A stretch of 64,000 nt of DNA from positions 9,741,682 through 9,805,681 of the forward strand of contig NC_134288.1 in NCBI RefSeq assembly GCF_949628215.1. The letters are read 5' to 3'. The stretch's first letter is position 1, and every line of letters starts with the position of its first letter. Positions 1 through 12,259 of the stretch are shown here, piece after piece. This DNA is from Phalacrocorax aristotelis (taxonomy: Eukaryota; Chordata; Aves; Suliformes; Phalacrocoracidae). Both the position numbers and the translations under genes were made by a program. The notes below the pieces were generated by a model. The model searched no databases and was not told where the DNA came from. It saw only the letters and a list, made by a program, of their open reading frames with translations.

Positions 1-3000
1 TCCTCCCCAGTGAGGCTGAAGACGCCCCGGCAGCCCTGCCACTGCCTGCCCCATCCCCTCCCATTGCCCTGCCGGGAGCCCCAAAAAGCCCCCTCAGGAG
101 CTGGTGGCCAGGCAAGACATTGCTGTCAGGAAATAATGCGATTTTAGTAGTTCTGCCCCAGTTTCAGCGGGTGCTGATGGCTGCAGGGGCCAGCCCAGCT
201 CCCATCCCCCACTGGCTCCTTTGCGTTGGTGTCAGAATGATGCTTTAATGTCCATCTCAGGGGGAGCAGCTAATTTTAGCCTTTGTTGCAGCCCGCTCCT
301 CGATGCTCAAGGGGAGAGGCTGCGGCTGCCTGGCTCCCAGCTCCCAGCACAGATTTGCAACCTGGTGCCACCTGCTCACAGCCAGCCAGGACAGCGCTGC
401 AGTCGTGGCACCACTGTGGCTGCTGCCCCCCAGCCCCTCTCCCTGCCAACCACCTCTTCTGGCAGGGCCCAGGGATGGAGCCCCTTCACTGGCAGGGTGC
501 AAAGCAGGGAACAGCCTGGGGATGGAGGGCACAGCCTAGTGGGAAAGTAACAAGAGAAACAATGCAGAGCCTGGGATGCCACAGGGCATCGCTGCTGGCC
601 CCAGTGCATCCACACACAAATGAGGCCCGGACACCGGTGACCTCTTCCTCTCCCTGTAATTAGCCTCGTTAATTGGGCTCATCAGCTCCATGATCCTGCT
701 GTCTGCGATGCACAGCAGTGCACACACGGACCCCAGAGCCGCACCATCCCCGGCTCCTCAGCTGCTCAACAAGTGACCCACAGCCTCCCCCAGCTTTCAG
801 CAGGGGCACAATTATCCTGCCGTCTTCCCGTCAGCTCCATAGATCTCATTAAAACAAGGTTTCATCTCCCATCAACTTGCCAGAATGAAATGTTCATTCT
901 TATTTGTTATGCATTTGATCATTCCATGGTGTTTCAGCCCAGAGAAACATCCCCACGTGCTGACAGCGCACGGCGAGCGCTTACCAACCCAGCTCCACAG
1001 CAGCTGCATAGGAAATACAGAATCAATCACTTGAAAAAAAAAAATCATTTAATTTTAAAAAAACTGATGATGAGGCAGAAACCGACCGCTAGAGCTCTCA
1101 GGGCTAATTGCTCCCTCCTTTGTATCACAAAGAGTAATCCAAAGAAACTCCTGCAGCAGGAAGATGGTGGGCTTGGGCAGGTGCCAGATTTGCCAGAACC
1201 CTGCCACAGCACCGTTTGCCCCCAGCTCCCAGCTACTGACCCCAGTTTTCAAGTGCTGGAAGAAAAGAAGTGCAAGGAGAAAAGCCCAGGCCTGGTCATA
1301 ACCAAGTCCACTGTCATCCTCAGATGGAAGAAGATGAGGGACCCCCGCAGCTAAGAGTGAGTGATAGGGAGTACGATTTTCCTAGAAGATAATTTGGGAT
1401 ATCATCCCTTAATCCTTTATTTAAACAAGGACAAAATTGCTTCCCTGTTGCAGTCATTTTAATCCCTCACACTTCCCACCAAATCAGGTCATCAGGGAGA
1501 GATGCACGTGCGTCCTGCTGGCTCATCACTGCGCTGATGAAATCCCCCGCATCCCACCATCCCCCCGGGTAACTGGGGTGTTCAGGGAAAGGCTCAGTCC
1601 AGCCCTAAAAAGACCTTTGTCCTGGGCACTGGGGCTGGGCAGGGCCCCCCAGCAAGTGACTGACCCCAGCACTGAGTCCTGCAGTGGCACAAGCTGACAC
1701 TCCAAAGCCCAGTGCTGCCAGGGCTGAGAGGGCTCCTGAGTGGGCAGAGCAAAGCCCCAGGGAGCAGAGGGGCTGGGGAGGGACACCTGCATGTCCCAGT
1801 TCTGCCATCCTTCATGAGCCCACCCAGGGAGCTGCTGAGGATGTCCATGCCCTGCAGGGCTGCCACCAGACTGGCATCAGGACTGAGAGATGGCACTGGG
1901 TCTCCAAGCCAGCAGAAGATGGGGGGACATGGGCTGATAGGGGGCTTTTGGAGAGGAACTGTGGGTGGAGAGGGGACCCCAGGTCTGGCCCCAGTGACCC
2001 CCAGGCAGCCAAACCAGGTGTGACCCTGGGCTAAAGCAGACACAGGGGCACAACGGGCGCAGACAGGGATGTCCTCAGTAAAACAGGACCTGCAGAGACA
2101 CACTAGCCAGCTGCCAGTCTACAGAGGTGGCAGGGGACACCTAGCATACTGCTGGGTGGGAGGCACGCATGGCGTGCACAGCATCCCTTCCCTTTGGTGT
2201 TTCTTTGGTGAAAAAGCTGATGACTTTTTGTGAGCAGCGTGGATAAAAATTCCTGAGCTGCCAAACTATCCAAGAAGCAGCACCCGAGTGGAGGAAGGGC
2301 AGCACCCCATCGCCCGTCCCCGAGCTGGGTCCATGCCGCTGCTGCTTCCACGAGCACGTGGTCATGCAACCGGCACCATCTCTGGAGAACATCCGTGGCG
2401 GAGTATTTTCATTTGTGTCATGAATGCGCTGATGACAACTAACTTCAGCAGCTTCTCACAGCAACTTTAATTTGGGATAATATCAGAGTTAGTGCTCAGA
2501 GCCGGCGTGCCTTTGAGCCCTGTATTTTTGTGCCCTGGAGTCTTTCTCACAGCTGGGCCTCGGGGCTGCACAGTAATGGATTTGGTAGGGGTGAGACCTG
2601 CCAAGGCAATCACAAGGCAGGGAGGAGGCAGGTAAATCAGGGAAGGGGGAGATGTTTGGCAAGGGACACGGTGCCCTGGCCAGGGAAAAGCCCTCCCTTC
2701 ACATGCAGCATTTACTCGACACTTCCTAAACTGCCACATCTACCTGCACCAGATCCAGCCTCACTAATGGGTTTAGCAAACTGCATTTAACTGGTCACCA
2801 GAGCTAATCCCAAATCCCAAGATTAGAAAAAACCTCAACTGCAGCTTGAGACCAGCATGTCCTGGAGGGTCAGTGCTGAGGCTTACAGCTTTAATTGGCT
2901 TAAGAGTCTCCATGGTTCAGCAGATCAGGAGAACGTGGCTGACACCACCAGGAGCAAAGTTCCTGACTGTAGCCCAGCCCCAGATGAAGCCAGGATGAGG

Positions 3001-4202
3001 CAATTGCCCGCAGGGCAATCGGTGGGCCAGAGAGCTCCTGTTCTCTCCCTCACCAGCTCCTCCAGCACATTAGGCAGGGCTGACACCCATCCAGCAGCCA
3101 GCATACCCCCAGAGCTGCCACGGGGACAGGGTGGGATCAGGGAGGGGCAGGGGGTGGCTGTGTTGATGAGAGAAGGGGCAGGAGCCCCTCTAGCATAGTG
3201 CACACTGTACTGTGAAACAAAGTTAGAGATCCTGGGAGCATCTCAGGAAAAGCAGCAGATAAACAAATGCATGCAAACAACAGGGAGTGGAGGAGCCTCT
3301 GTACTACAGTATCTCAGGATGGGAAACAGCACAGAAACCTGAGCTGGGAGCGCTGTCTGCTCAGTGCACTGTTCCAGGAATTTGCTATTGTCTCCACTCC
3401 CCTCCCAGCACCAGCCTCCCCGGCAAGCAGCTCTGTGGCAGAGCCATGGCTCTTCCCCAGCACCCTGAGCATGGAGCTCAGCAGAGCTGGGAGGGAGCGG
3501 TGCCGGCTCCATGGCACAGTGGAGGAAGGTGCCAATAAACCGTCAGCTCAAGCTTCTGGAGGGTCGGCAGAGACGTAGGCAAAGGGCCTTGAGCCCGCTC
3601 CAGCCTGCCAAGCTGTCGCTTGCCCTGCCTGCGCAGCATGCCTTTCCCAGGCCCAGGAAGGGGCAGGCAGCAGAAATGCAGCCCTGATGGGGAAGCCTGG
3701 ACAGGCTGGGGAGAAACCAGCACCTCCTCACCCACAACCCCACAGACTACAGTGAGCTCTGAGCAGGAGCACGGGAAGGCGCTTGGGAGGAGGATCTGAG
3801 CCTGAGGTGTTTGGGGCCTGGCAGAAGCACTCCACACTCCCTGGGACCCGGCTGCCGTGGCCAGGCAGGACCCCAGCAGGCCCAGCACCGCCAGCCATGG
3901 GGACAGCAGGTCTGTGACACCCAGCTGGGCTGTGTGCTCCTCACACCAGCTCCTGCCCACACCCAAGTGCACCCACAGCTGGGCCCTGCTGAGGGGTCTC
4001 CCCCATCACCATCTTGCTGTGGCTGCAAAGAGATTGATCCCCATGCCCCTCCCAGCCACCTGCGCCCCTGCTGCACCCAACACGTTTCCCCCCCATACCC
4101 TGCCATCCCCACTTGTGTCCTCTGTGCTGCACACTGTTATCCCCACCCATGTCTCTGCTGCACCCTGCCACTCCCTCCAGCCCCAGCCCAGCTCCCTGTC
4201 CC
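1..4202 (-). other. XKR7 intron 1 (no coding exon seen)
   Basis: No reading frame resembles XKR7 exons 2 or 3 or any other protein I know. The stretch is GC-rich with a few AT-rich islands, notably 640-1075 and 2390-2480, which contain TAATTA-like and ATTTGCAT-like words and could be conserved regulatory elements. That is a guess from base composition only. Confidence 0.6.
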
Positions 4203-4575
4203 CCATACCTCCAGACCTGCTCCAGCTGCAGCAGGTGGATGAAGCCCTGCAGCATTCCCCTCAGCCCCTTCCTGGCTCTTTGTCCTCCTCATCCTCATAC
4301 TGTCTCTATGTCCCTCGTCACCCCCCTGTACCTCCAGACCAGTCCCAGCTGCAGCAGGGGGATGAGGCCCTGCAGCAGCCCCCTCCTGGCCTCCTGGCCA
4401 GCTCTGTAACCCCATACCCTCATGACCCCATACCTCCAGACCTGCCCCAGCTGCAGCAGGTGGATGAGGCCCTGCAGCAGCCCCATCCCAGGCTCCCGAT
4501 ACCCCCGTCCCCCCGTACCTCCAGATCTGCCCCAGCTGCAGCAGGTGGATGAGGCCCTGCAACAGCCAGACGCAG
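4203..4575 (-). repeat. Four-copy array of the XKR7 exon 1/intron 1 junction
   Basis: Four related blocks run from about 4203 to 4575. The one at about 4515-4570 is the true end of XKR7 exon 1; the other three lie in intron 1 at about 4430-4485, 4328-4385 and 4205-4260. Each reads, on the minus strand, CTGCAGGGC..ATCCACCTGCTGCAG.., then CTGGAG followed by a GT dinucleotide. The last exon-like bases are 4519, 4434, 4332 and 4209, so spacings are 85, 102 and 123 bases. All four keep the GT donor (GTACGG, GTATGG, GTACAG, GTATGG). The minus-strand reading frame of exon 1 stays open through the array down to about 4137. This is a short segmental tandem duplication, not a simple repeat. Confidence 0.85.
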
Positions 4576-4955
4576 AGGCGGCAGCAGCCGCGGGGGCCGC
4601 GGGCGCTGTCCTTGGTGCTGCCGGCGCTGTCCTTGGTGCCGGCGGCGAAGTCGTAGACGAACCACCTGAAGCTGAGCAGCTGCACCACCAGCGAGGGCAG
4701 CAGCACGAACAGCAGCGTCAGCCCGAACCACCACCGCTGCCCCCGCACGTAGTAGTGGGCCGCCAGCCACAGGTCCGAGGCACCGTCCGCGAAGCAAACC
4801 AGGAGGGCGCAGAGCACCCAGCAACCGTCCCGCAGCCGGTACCGCCGCGCCGGGGGTGCCGCGCCGCCCGCCCGCCTCCCGCCGCCGCCCTCCGGGCTCT
4901 CCAGCCGCACGGCCGGGCCGCCGCCACCGCCGCCGCCGTCCGACTTCGCGGCCAT
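4519..4955 (-). CDS. XKR7: XKR7 coding exon 1 (XK-related protein 7), partial gene
   Basis: XKR7 belongs to the XK/Kell-related multipass membrane proteins, some of which act as phospholipid scramblases; its own role is poorly known. The start ATG at 4955-4953 (MAAKSDGG) lies in a CpG island. The exon gives residues 1-145 plus two bases: a Gly/Ala/Arg-rich head, a first hydrophobic segment ([20 protein letters not shown]), a second ([20 protein letters not shown]), the family motif SFRWFVYD, and a duplicated TKDSA stretch as in mammalian XKR7. It ends in [16 protein letters not shown], with the donor AG|GTACGG just below 4519, the same place as the mammalian exon 1 boundary. Exons 2 and 3 are not in the window; they should lie beyond position 1. 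Oddly, the exon's 3' end and its donor are repeated three more times in the intron (separate entry). Identification is strong. Confidence 0.93.
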
Positions 4956-5320
4956 GTTGTCGGGGGAGAGGAGGAGAAAGGAGGGAGCGGGAGAGACTTC
5001 CGGAGGGAGGACGGCGCCGACGAGCCCGCCCCGGCAGCGCCCGCCCCCGCCGGCCTCGCCCCGCGCCCGCCGCCGGGCCCGGCCCCGCCGAGAACCCCCC
5101 CGACCTGCCCGGCAGCCCCCCGCCCCGCCCCCGCCCCTCCCCTGCTGGGAAGGGCAGCCGTCCCCCGGCCGCCGCCTCGGGGTCCCGGGGGAGCACCCGG
5201 GAAGGACAACCGGCTTCCCCCCGTTGTCGGTCCCGACATTCCGGGCCGCCTGGCCACCGCCAAGCTCCCTCCGTTGCCAGAGGCTGCCTCCCCACACCCC
5301 GCCCCTGTCCCGGCAGAACA
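4560..5320 (-). promoter_or_regulatory. XKR7 CpG-island promoter
   Basis: Very CpG-rich sequence covers XKR7 exon 1 and about 350 bases upstream of its start codon. An ETS-type site (ACTTCCGG, about 4995-5002, CCGGAAGT on the minus strand) lies about 40 bases upstream of the ATG. No TATA box is seen. The transcription start is not determined. Confidence 0.6.
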
Positions 5321-8300
5321 CCCTCAGGACAGCGGCTGCACTGTCCGGCCACCCCCAACCCAATTTGTCAAGGACTGGAGCTCCCCGGGCAGCTCCTGGG
5401 GGCCCTTGGGCTCCCCCAGCCCCAAGTCTCAGCTCAGGCAAGACCATGCTTATGAGTCAGGCCCTGGAGCCAGCCAGGACAGTGTGAGCCCCCCACGGGC
5501 CTGGGTGGATGGAGATGCTGCGAGTGCTTCTGCTCCCCCAGGGCCGAGGCAGGGCCACAGGCCACCAGGCTCCTGCCCGAGACAGCTGGAGGGAGTCCCA
5601 GCAGGGGACTGGACTGCTGGGCTGGACCTAAGTCCTGGTTTGGAGAGAAAGTCCCGGCCTTGGGGAAGTCCCTGAGGAGCTGCACAACCTGGTGAAGTGC
5701 CAAGGTCTCCGGGTGGACCTGGGGCACTGGGCTTTGGGTGCATATGTGCCCAGATGCCGCCAAGCTCCTCGGCTCTGCTCCACCATCTCTCTTCCTTTTG
5801 TTGCCCATCAGGGTTTGGTTGCAGCATGTCTGGCTGCCCTGGGCTGGCTGGCAGTGCGAGGGGCTGGTACCACCATGGGACACATGCTCGCACGAGAAAC
5901 AGTACTGTGCTGGCATCCTCAGGACAGCTGGGAGGGAAAGGGCTTTTTGCTCCTTTGCATCCTCTCTCCAGGGAGGGTGATTGCATGGAGGCAGCTGCCT
6001 CATGAAGGCAGCTTCAGCTTCTAGCCCAGAGGGACAAACTTTTGCTTGCTTGCTGCATTTCAGCCCCCAAGGCTCAGCCATGTGTGTCTGCCTGTGGAGG
6101 AGCCACGCGCATGGTTGGAGCCTGGCCCAAGGTGAGCATGCCACAGCATGCAGAGAGGGGGACCATGTTTTGTCCCAGTAAACATGGCCAACTTCCAAAC
6201 TCCACCTTGCAGAGCAGCAAGGGGGCTCACACAAACATGGGGTGAGTCTGGGTTCCTGGTGCACAAAACTGAGGGAGCAAGCTGCGAGGGGAGGGCATTA
6301 GTCAGCATAAGGGAGCAGAGTCAGGCCCTCAGCAAGGCTCTCTTGCTGCATGTATTAGCATGGGTAATGCGACTTAAATACCTAACCTTGAGATGCTCCT
6401 CACAGATCCCCTCGACAAATGCCTGTCTGGGGGAGGGGACACTCCCAGCATCCCAGAGCCCAAAGAAAGGAGCTTTTCATCCACCACCAGTCAGCGCCAG
6501 GGCCCCTTCGGAGGACAGGCTCTGCTGGCTAGACCCCCGCCAACACCTGACCAGCCCCAGCCCTATTTGGGCTCCATCCCTGGGGAGTCTCCATCCTGGC
6601 TGGGCAGTGGAGCAGACCCAGTGCCGCTGCTATGGTGGGCATGGCACCAGGAAGAGGGGACCTGGAAACCAGGGAGAGATGGACCCAACCTCCTTCACAG
6701 ACCCTAAAACATGCCCTCTGAAACAGCAGTTAAACGTCCACAGCCTGAGAACATGGGGACTGTGGTGGTTTGAAGTCTCATTTATCTTAACAACAGGCCC
6801 CAGCAGCCACATGAAAAAATGAGACAGAAAAAAAAACCCTATAAACATCCCTGAAGCCTTCCCGTGCAGCTGTCAGCAGGCAGGCAGGGAGGGTTTCTAG
6901 GTGCATACATAAAAGTGCTGCAAGACAGAAAAAAGAACATGCTGAAACCAAACCCTTCTTTTTCTACAGCAAAACACACAGCAAAGCAAAGCAGCCCTCG
7001 GCAGCAGACGGGCAGCCGGTCCCTCTGACTGCCTGGTTCCCAGGGGGGCACATAAATGTGCAATTGGTTCAAAGAGGCCTCCAGTCCCCGGGCTGACTCC
7101 AGCTTCCAAGCAAACAGCCTGCCCCCGGCGCCAGCTCCAGGGGGACAAATCCATGATGATTTACAGCTGGCTCAGAGCTTGGCTGGGGAAAGGCCCATGG
7201 AGCACAGCACCAGCCACTGCTCCCTGCCCTACAAACGTTTTCCAGGTGCCCATGGCTTTGTAATCCCTCCTTCTGCAGCAGACTCAGCTGCAGCTTCCTC
7301 CACATTTGTGCTGATTTGGGCCCCCCCTTCCCAGGAAGAGTGGCCCCATCCCTCCATGCAGCCCAACTTCCCTGGCAAAACCCTGCCTTCATTGCAATGT
7401 GTGTCGTTGGCAACTCCAGATGGTCACTGTGCCTCCCTCTGTTGCAGCCAGCACACAGTCAGCCCATCCCTATGCTGTCCCCATCCCCATTCCTATCCCT
7501 GTCACCATCACCATCTCTGTCCCCATCCACATCTCCATCCCCAGCCCATCCCCAGACCCATTCCCATTCCCATCCCCATCCCTCCTGCCTAGGCTTTGAA
7601 AGCACTGGGTAGCGTGGGGGCCGCTGGTGGAGGTGATAGGAGAAGGTTTCCAGCCCGGTGAAGGAGACAGTCACCACCCAGCCAGGCTGTGCTTCCCAAG
7701 CACCACCTCCAGCTTCGCAGCCAAATCCCCATCTCAAGACACTGTGTCCATGCATTTCAGGCAGGACAGACGGATGGGGCTGTCACTGCCCACAGAGCTT
7801 TTTGTCACTGGTCTGAAAAAATGTGTCCCCCAGGGAGGTAAATGTAGCTCCAGCTCTCATTAGGGTCATAGCACACATCATGAGAATTGGGCACTCTTCT
7901 CTTCCAATCCCATCAAAGCAACAAGGATCAAATGCTGCCTCTGTGTCCGGCAGAAAGCAGAGGCCAATCACTCTGCAGTAAATGCTGTGGTGTGAGGCTG
8001 CAGAAGAGCAGACCTATGTCCTGCGTCCTGCATCCCATGTCCTGCATCCCACTCTGAAGCTGTGGATAGCTTATCCTATGGTGGATAGGAAGCAGCTGGC
8101 CCCCCATCCAGTCTGTAGTTCTCCAGCCAGCTGCCCCCACCAAAACCAGGAGTATTTTCTAGCATTGGCATCCAGCCCCAATCCTGCTGCCTCTTTTGGT
8201 TGATGTCAGGAAAAAATCCAACCCGAGTGTGAATCACTCCCAGCCCAGCCAGGATGCTACGTAGAAGTGCTCGCTTCCACCGCTCCCTGGGAAGCCACCT

Positions 8301-9339
8301 TATTTTAGCACACACTGCTGCAGATGGAGGGGCTCTCCCCAGTTAAGTGTAACAAATGACCTTATGGGACTTGGGCCAGTAATCTTCTGATCTGGGTAAT
8401 CTCCCTTAAGGGATTCTTTGCCTATGGAAGCTTGGTGACCTCCAGCCAGCTGCCGCCTTGCTCCTTCCACCCCTTTCCCCCGTGGTCCCCGTGCAGCCAC
8501 CCCTGTCGCTGGCAGCCAGGAGGTGCCACAGTGCTGGGGTCACAGCCCATTTCTGGGAGCTTCTCAGGAATATGCGTCCCATGAAGGACACAAGCCAAGA
8601 GGTCAGGTCCCCCCCTGCTGCTGATGGTTCTCCTCTCCCCCACCCCACACTCAGTGCCTCAGGGATGTCACCGGGGCTCCCTCCCATCAAAGCACCGATC
8701 CAAGACAGACTGGAGGTCCCTCCACCATCACTGGGGAAGTAATGGTGTCACCATCATCATGCCACACTGAGCAGCATTGCCAGGGAGGCAGTAACGGTGT
8801 GGCCAGTTCTGCTGCTGGCAGGGACCCAGCAGCATCAGCCAGAGGTTACAAGCAGAGAGCAGCCCTGGCTGGGCACTAATGTGCTGTCAGCAGCGCTTTC
8901 TGGGTAGTCTGAGAGCGCAGAACCCCAGGCAAGCATGCAGCACATCGTTACCAGTAAGCAACAGGAGCGGGACCAGCTCCTGTGTGGTACCTGGGCTGGA
9001 GGGGAAGCAGGCAGCAGCTTTGTGCCAGGAACCAGGCAGTTTCACCAGGGAGGAGCAGCGCTGCTTCGGGGGTCTGCCTAGAACAGGGACAAGGAGCATG
9101 AGAACCCATGTCCCCTGTTGCCCGGAGCCCCAGGTGGACTCCCAGGGCCCCTCTCCTCACATGGCGAGGGTCTGCCACTCCTTGCCATCAGTGCTGGGTC
9201 TCCCTGCATCTCCGACACCCCATTTCTCTGTCTTCTCTTGCCTACGGCCTGGATGGGGTGGAAAGAAGAGTATGAAAGCCATCTTGAGGCACGATATTTC
9301 CTCCTTCCCACAGGCAGGGTCACTGAGGGCACAAAACCG
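5321..9339. other. Intergenic between XKR7 and PDRG1
   Basis: XKR7 and PDRG1 are transcribed divergently from this interval. The open frames here are GC-driven and show no family features, so I call no gene. It contains a short simple-repeat tract at 7455-7590 (separate entry) and a short direct repeat (CCTGCATCCCA-like) at 8020-8055. Confidence 0.6.
7455..7590. repeat. (CCCATC)n-like hexamer minisatellite
   Basis: Imperfect tandem hexamers of the form CCCATC/CCATCC fill about 135 bases, strongly pyrimidine-rich on the plus strand. It lies in intergenic DNA and makes spurious open frames. Confidence 0.85.
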
Positions 9340-9675
9340 GCGTGGTGCCCTAGCAGAGCTTTACGGTTGCTCCAGGGTCAGACTCTTTTCAGTGGTGCCC
9401 ATTGACAGGACAAGGGGCAACGGGCACAAGTTGGAACACAGGAAGTTCCACCTAAACATGAGAAAAAACTTTATTGTGAGGGTGACAGAGCAGTGGAACA
9501 GGCTGCCCAGGGAGGCTGTGAAGTCTCCTTCCTTGGAAACATTCAAACCCTGCCTGGACACGGTCCTGTGCACCCTGCTGTAGGTGTACTGGCTCAAGCA
9601 GGGGGGTTGGACGAGATGATCTCCAGAGGTCCCTTCCAACCCCTACCATCTTGTGATTCTGTGACTCTGTGATCC
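9340..9675 (+). mobile_element. CR1 LINE, 5'-truncated 3' end
   Basis: This is the classic avian CR1 tail. The plus strand encodes the end of the CR1 reverse transcriptase ORF ([21 protein letters not shown] then [18 protein letters not shown]), followed by the 3' UTR (GGACGAGATGATCTCCAGAG, then TCCCTTCCAACCCC) and a tail of TTCTGTGA-type octamers near 9655-9672. About 330 bases remain of an element several kb long, the usual 5' truncation. The reading frame over the retained part is still open, which suggests a moderately young copy. The exact 5' break is not visible to me. Confidence 0.93.
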
Positions 9676-10639
9676 CGAGCTTTCCCAGGGCTGGTCCCTG
9701 CCCGGTGCAAACTGGAGGGCACTGGGGTGGCTGAGGGTGAGCCAAGCTGCTGGGACCGCAGCCAGCTCCCCTCCCCGGGGACTGCAGGCTTTTGCTGGCA
9801 GAGCTCTGGACGATCCAACCAGCTGCGCGAAATGCAATCTGAGCTCATCGCCCCGCGCTTTTAGTGCTTTTTTTATTGTGTTCTGGGGAGAAAAAGGGAC
9901 AGAAAGGCAACCTGATGCTCTAAGGGCCCCAGCTGCCCGACACCGGCACAGTACTAGAAAGCAGTGAGGAAGAGCAGACGGTGCTGGTGGGGGAGAGGGG
10001 ACGGGTTGTGACAAGGCATAAATAATTCACGCGCGTGGGGAGCGGTGGCGAGGCGGGGGGCTACCAGCCGAGACCCACCCCCCGGCTGCAGAGAGCAGGG
10101 CTGGGGGTCGGGACTGGCTGCTGGACCGGCATCCCCCGCCGCCGCGACTCGGCGCCCCTCGGCGGCCCCAAAGGCTCCGCCCTTCTGCCGGGCGGCGAAT
10201 CCCGCGGGACCGGGACCATCCCGGGGCACGGAGCCAGTCCCGGGGTCCCCAGTGATGGCTAGTCCACATCTGCGGAAGAGATCCCACGCTCGCGCTGTGC
10301 AGCCGCTTCTGTGGGCGGGCGTCTCCCTCCCTGCCCACATCCACTCACGCCCCTTTCCTGCGAGCCCGGCCACTCGTGTTTTCAGATACGCGTCCCACCA
10401 TAGCAAGCTCCGGCTCAGTCCCACACTAACTCGGTCCGCAGCGGGGTGACCGCGCTCCTGTGGGCGCGGGGTCGGCTTTTCGGATCCCTCGCGTGGGCCC
10501 GCGCCCCGTGGGCGGCCGCCAGGGGGCGCGCTTCCACCCGGCTCCTCCCAGCGCGGAACCTTCCTGCGCGGCTGCGGCTGCCGCCCGGTGGGGAACGGCG
10601 AGGAACCCGGAGCGGATCCGAACCGGAGTTGGCGGCACC
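9676..10639 (+). promoter_or_regulatory. PDRG1 CpG-island promoter and 5' flank
   Basis: From about 10020 the sequence becomes strongly CpG-rich and continues through PDRG1 exon 1. A CTCF-like core (CCGCCAGGGGGCGC) lies at 10516-10529. No TATA box is near the start codon. The first 300 bases of this interval hold nothing I recognise. Confidence 0.6.
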
Positions 10640-11938
10640 ATGGCGCGGGACCCGGCCTTTGTGCTGCGCTACTTGGCCGAGGTGGAGGAGCTGGCTGAGG
10701 ACGTGCTGGCGGCGCGGCAGCAGGTACGGCACGGCCCCGCCGCCGGCCACCTCTCCGCCGCCGGTAGCCCCGGCGGGCCTCCCCCGGTAGCCTCCGCTCC
10801 CTTCTCTCCCGTTGCAGATCGTGGACCTGGACGTGAAGCGGAACCGGAACCGTGAGGCCCTACGGGCGCTGCAGAAGGACCCGGAGCCTGAGGGTGAGGC
10901 CCGGGCCCGGGCCCAGGCCCGGCCGGCCCAGTCCCCCGTGAGCCCCGCGGCCGAGGAACGGCTCCGTGTCGGGGGAGACCAGCTTCTCTGACAAAGCCTT
11001 GTCCTCCTCTCCCCCCAGGCAAGGCCATGGTCTGCTTCGGGAGCATGTTCATCGAGCTCCCAAAAGCCCGGACCAAGGAGATGCTGCAGAAGGGTAAGGC
11101 AGGCAGGCAGCCCAAAAGACTTCTGTAATAAGATTTTAGAAAAATAAACAGGGTTCTGTCCACCACTGGGCTTTGAAGTGCCCCAAAACCTCCCGCCAGC
11201 AGTCACAGGCAGATTCTGGTTGTCATCACCACTCGGCTATCCCAGGCAGTGTCGTGGGAAGCACTTTTATGGGCACGAAGCAACCTGGGGCTCAGACCTG
11301 TGGGTAGGGTGGGACCCCAAGGTGGCTGGGGAAGAGCCCTCTTCTGCACCCCGTGCCTGCGCTTCCACACTGAGCATCCTGCAGGAGGTTCAGCCTTCAC
11401 CCCAGAGCCCACAGTCCTCCTCACTCCTGTCCCATTTGTCTCAGACCAGGAACATCTGGATGAGGAGATAAACAACCTTCGGAAAGAGCTGCGTGTGAAG
11501 GTCAACCGCCTCTTCGAAGCTCAAGGTAAACCATGCTCCTGTTCTGGAACCTTCTCAATATCTGGGAGCAGATGTTGCATGTCAGGAGGGTCCAGAAACT
11601 CCTGAGCTCTGTGTGTTCCTGCAGCCGCTTTCCCACTGGCTTTACAGTTCCTTCCCTGCTCCAGCAGTACTGTACGGTTCCTGATGCGGAGCTGTCACCC
11701 ACCAGCATGCTAAACTGGCTCCCGCATCATGCCAGGGTGATCCTGCATCAGCTCGCAAGGCTGTCCCTGCCCTCCCCGCAGCCCTTCTAGAGTTTCACAT
11801 AGTCTGCTTCACTCGTTTTGTAGCAAAATCCTGATTTTCCTATGTGTTCTCTCAGGTAAAGCTGAGCTGAAGGGATTTAACCTGAACCCTATGACCGCTG
11901 AGGAAATGAAGCTAATCAATCGTATCCTGGAGGGATGA
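10640..11938 (+). CDS. PDRG1: PDRG1, p53 and DNA-damage-regulated protein 1
   Basis: PDRG1 is a small prefoldin beta-type protein, found in the URI/R2TP prefoldin-like complex that helps assemble RNA polymerases and related machines. Five exons: 10640-10723, 10818-10893, 11019-11093, 11445-11525 and 11856-11938. They sum to 399 bases, 132 aa plus stop, close to the 133 aa of human PDRG1. All boundaries are GT-AG with matching phases. The protein begins [20 protein letters not shown], continues with a helix containing [17 protein letters not shown], a central beta part ([14 protein letters not shown]), then a second coiled-coil helix ([18 protein letters not shown]) and ends [20 protein letters not shown]. 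This helix-beta-helix layout fits prefoldin subunits. The start is the first ATG, in GGCACCATGG context. The 3' end faces the TTLL9 relic. Confidence 0.96.
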
Positions 11939-12232
11939 GGCGGCCATGCCATCATCATGGTGCATATTCGGGCTGTCACCTGTGGAGTTCACACTGTAAT
12001 AGCTGCAGCCCTCGGGGTTTGCAGGAGGACATCGGTGTGCCCAGAGCCTGCCTCAGGTGAGGTCCCTGGCAGGCGCTGGGAAGCATTTGGCTCCTCAGCT
12101 ACGATACTGCAGTTTCCTTGGATCACAAACCCTTCCTGCTCCTTGCTGCAGCCTGGGTGGCGGAGCTGCGCAGAGGCATGGGCTGAAACATGGTGCTGGG
12201 CAAACACCCATGGTCGGGATGGAAGCGGGATT

Positions 12233-12238
12233 ATTAAA
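12233..12238 (+). terminator. PDRG1 poly(A) signal ATTAAA
   Basis: ATTAAA about 295 bases after the stop codon, followed by TG-rich sequence (CTGTGTGTCTGTGTTCC). This suggests a 3' UTR of roughly 310 bases. Confidence 0.65.
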
Positions 12239-12259
12239 ATCAGAGCAGCTCTGTGTGTC

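Noticed and set aside
4137-5447. Minus-strand open frame of 436 codons
   Set aside because: It is XKR7 exon 1 plus CpG-rich 5' UTR and intron read-through; only 4519-4955 shows family conservation and a proper donor.
7455-7590. Spaced direct repeats considered as a CRISPR-like array
   Set aside because: A continuous hexamer microsatellite with no unique spacers, in an animal genome.
8879-9583. 234-residue plus-strand frame as a host gene
   Set aside because: Its C-terminal third is the CR1 reverse transcriptase tail; the rest is unrelated flanking sequence.
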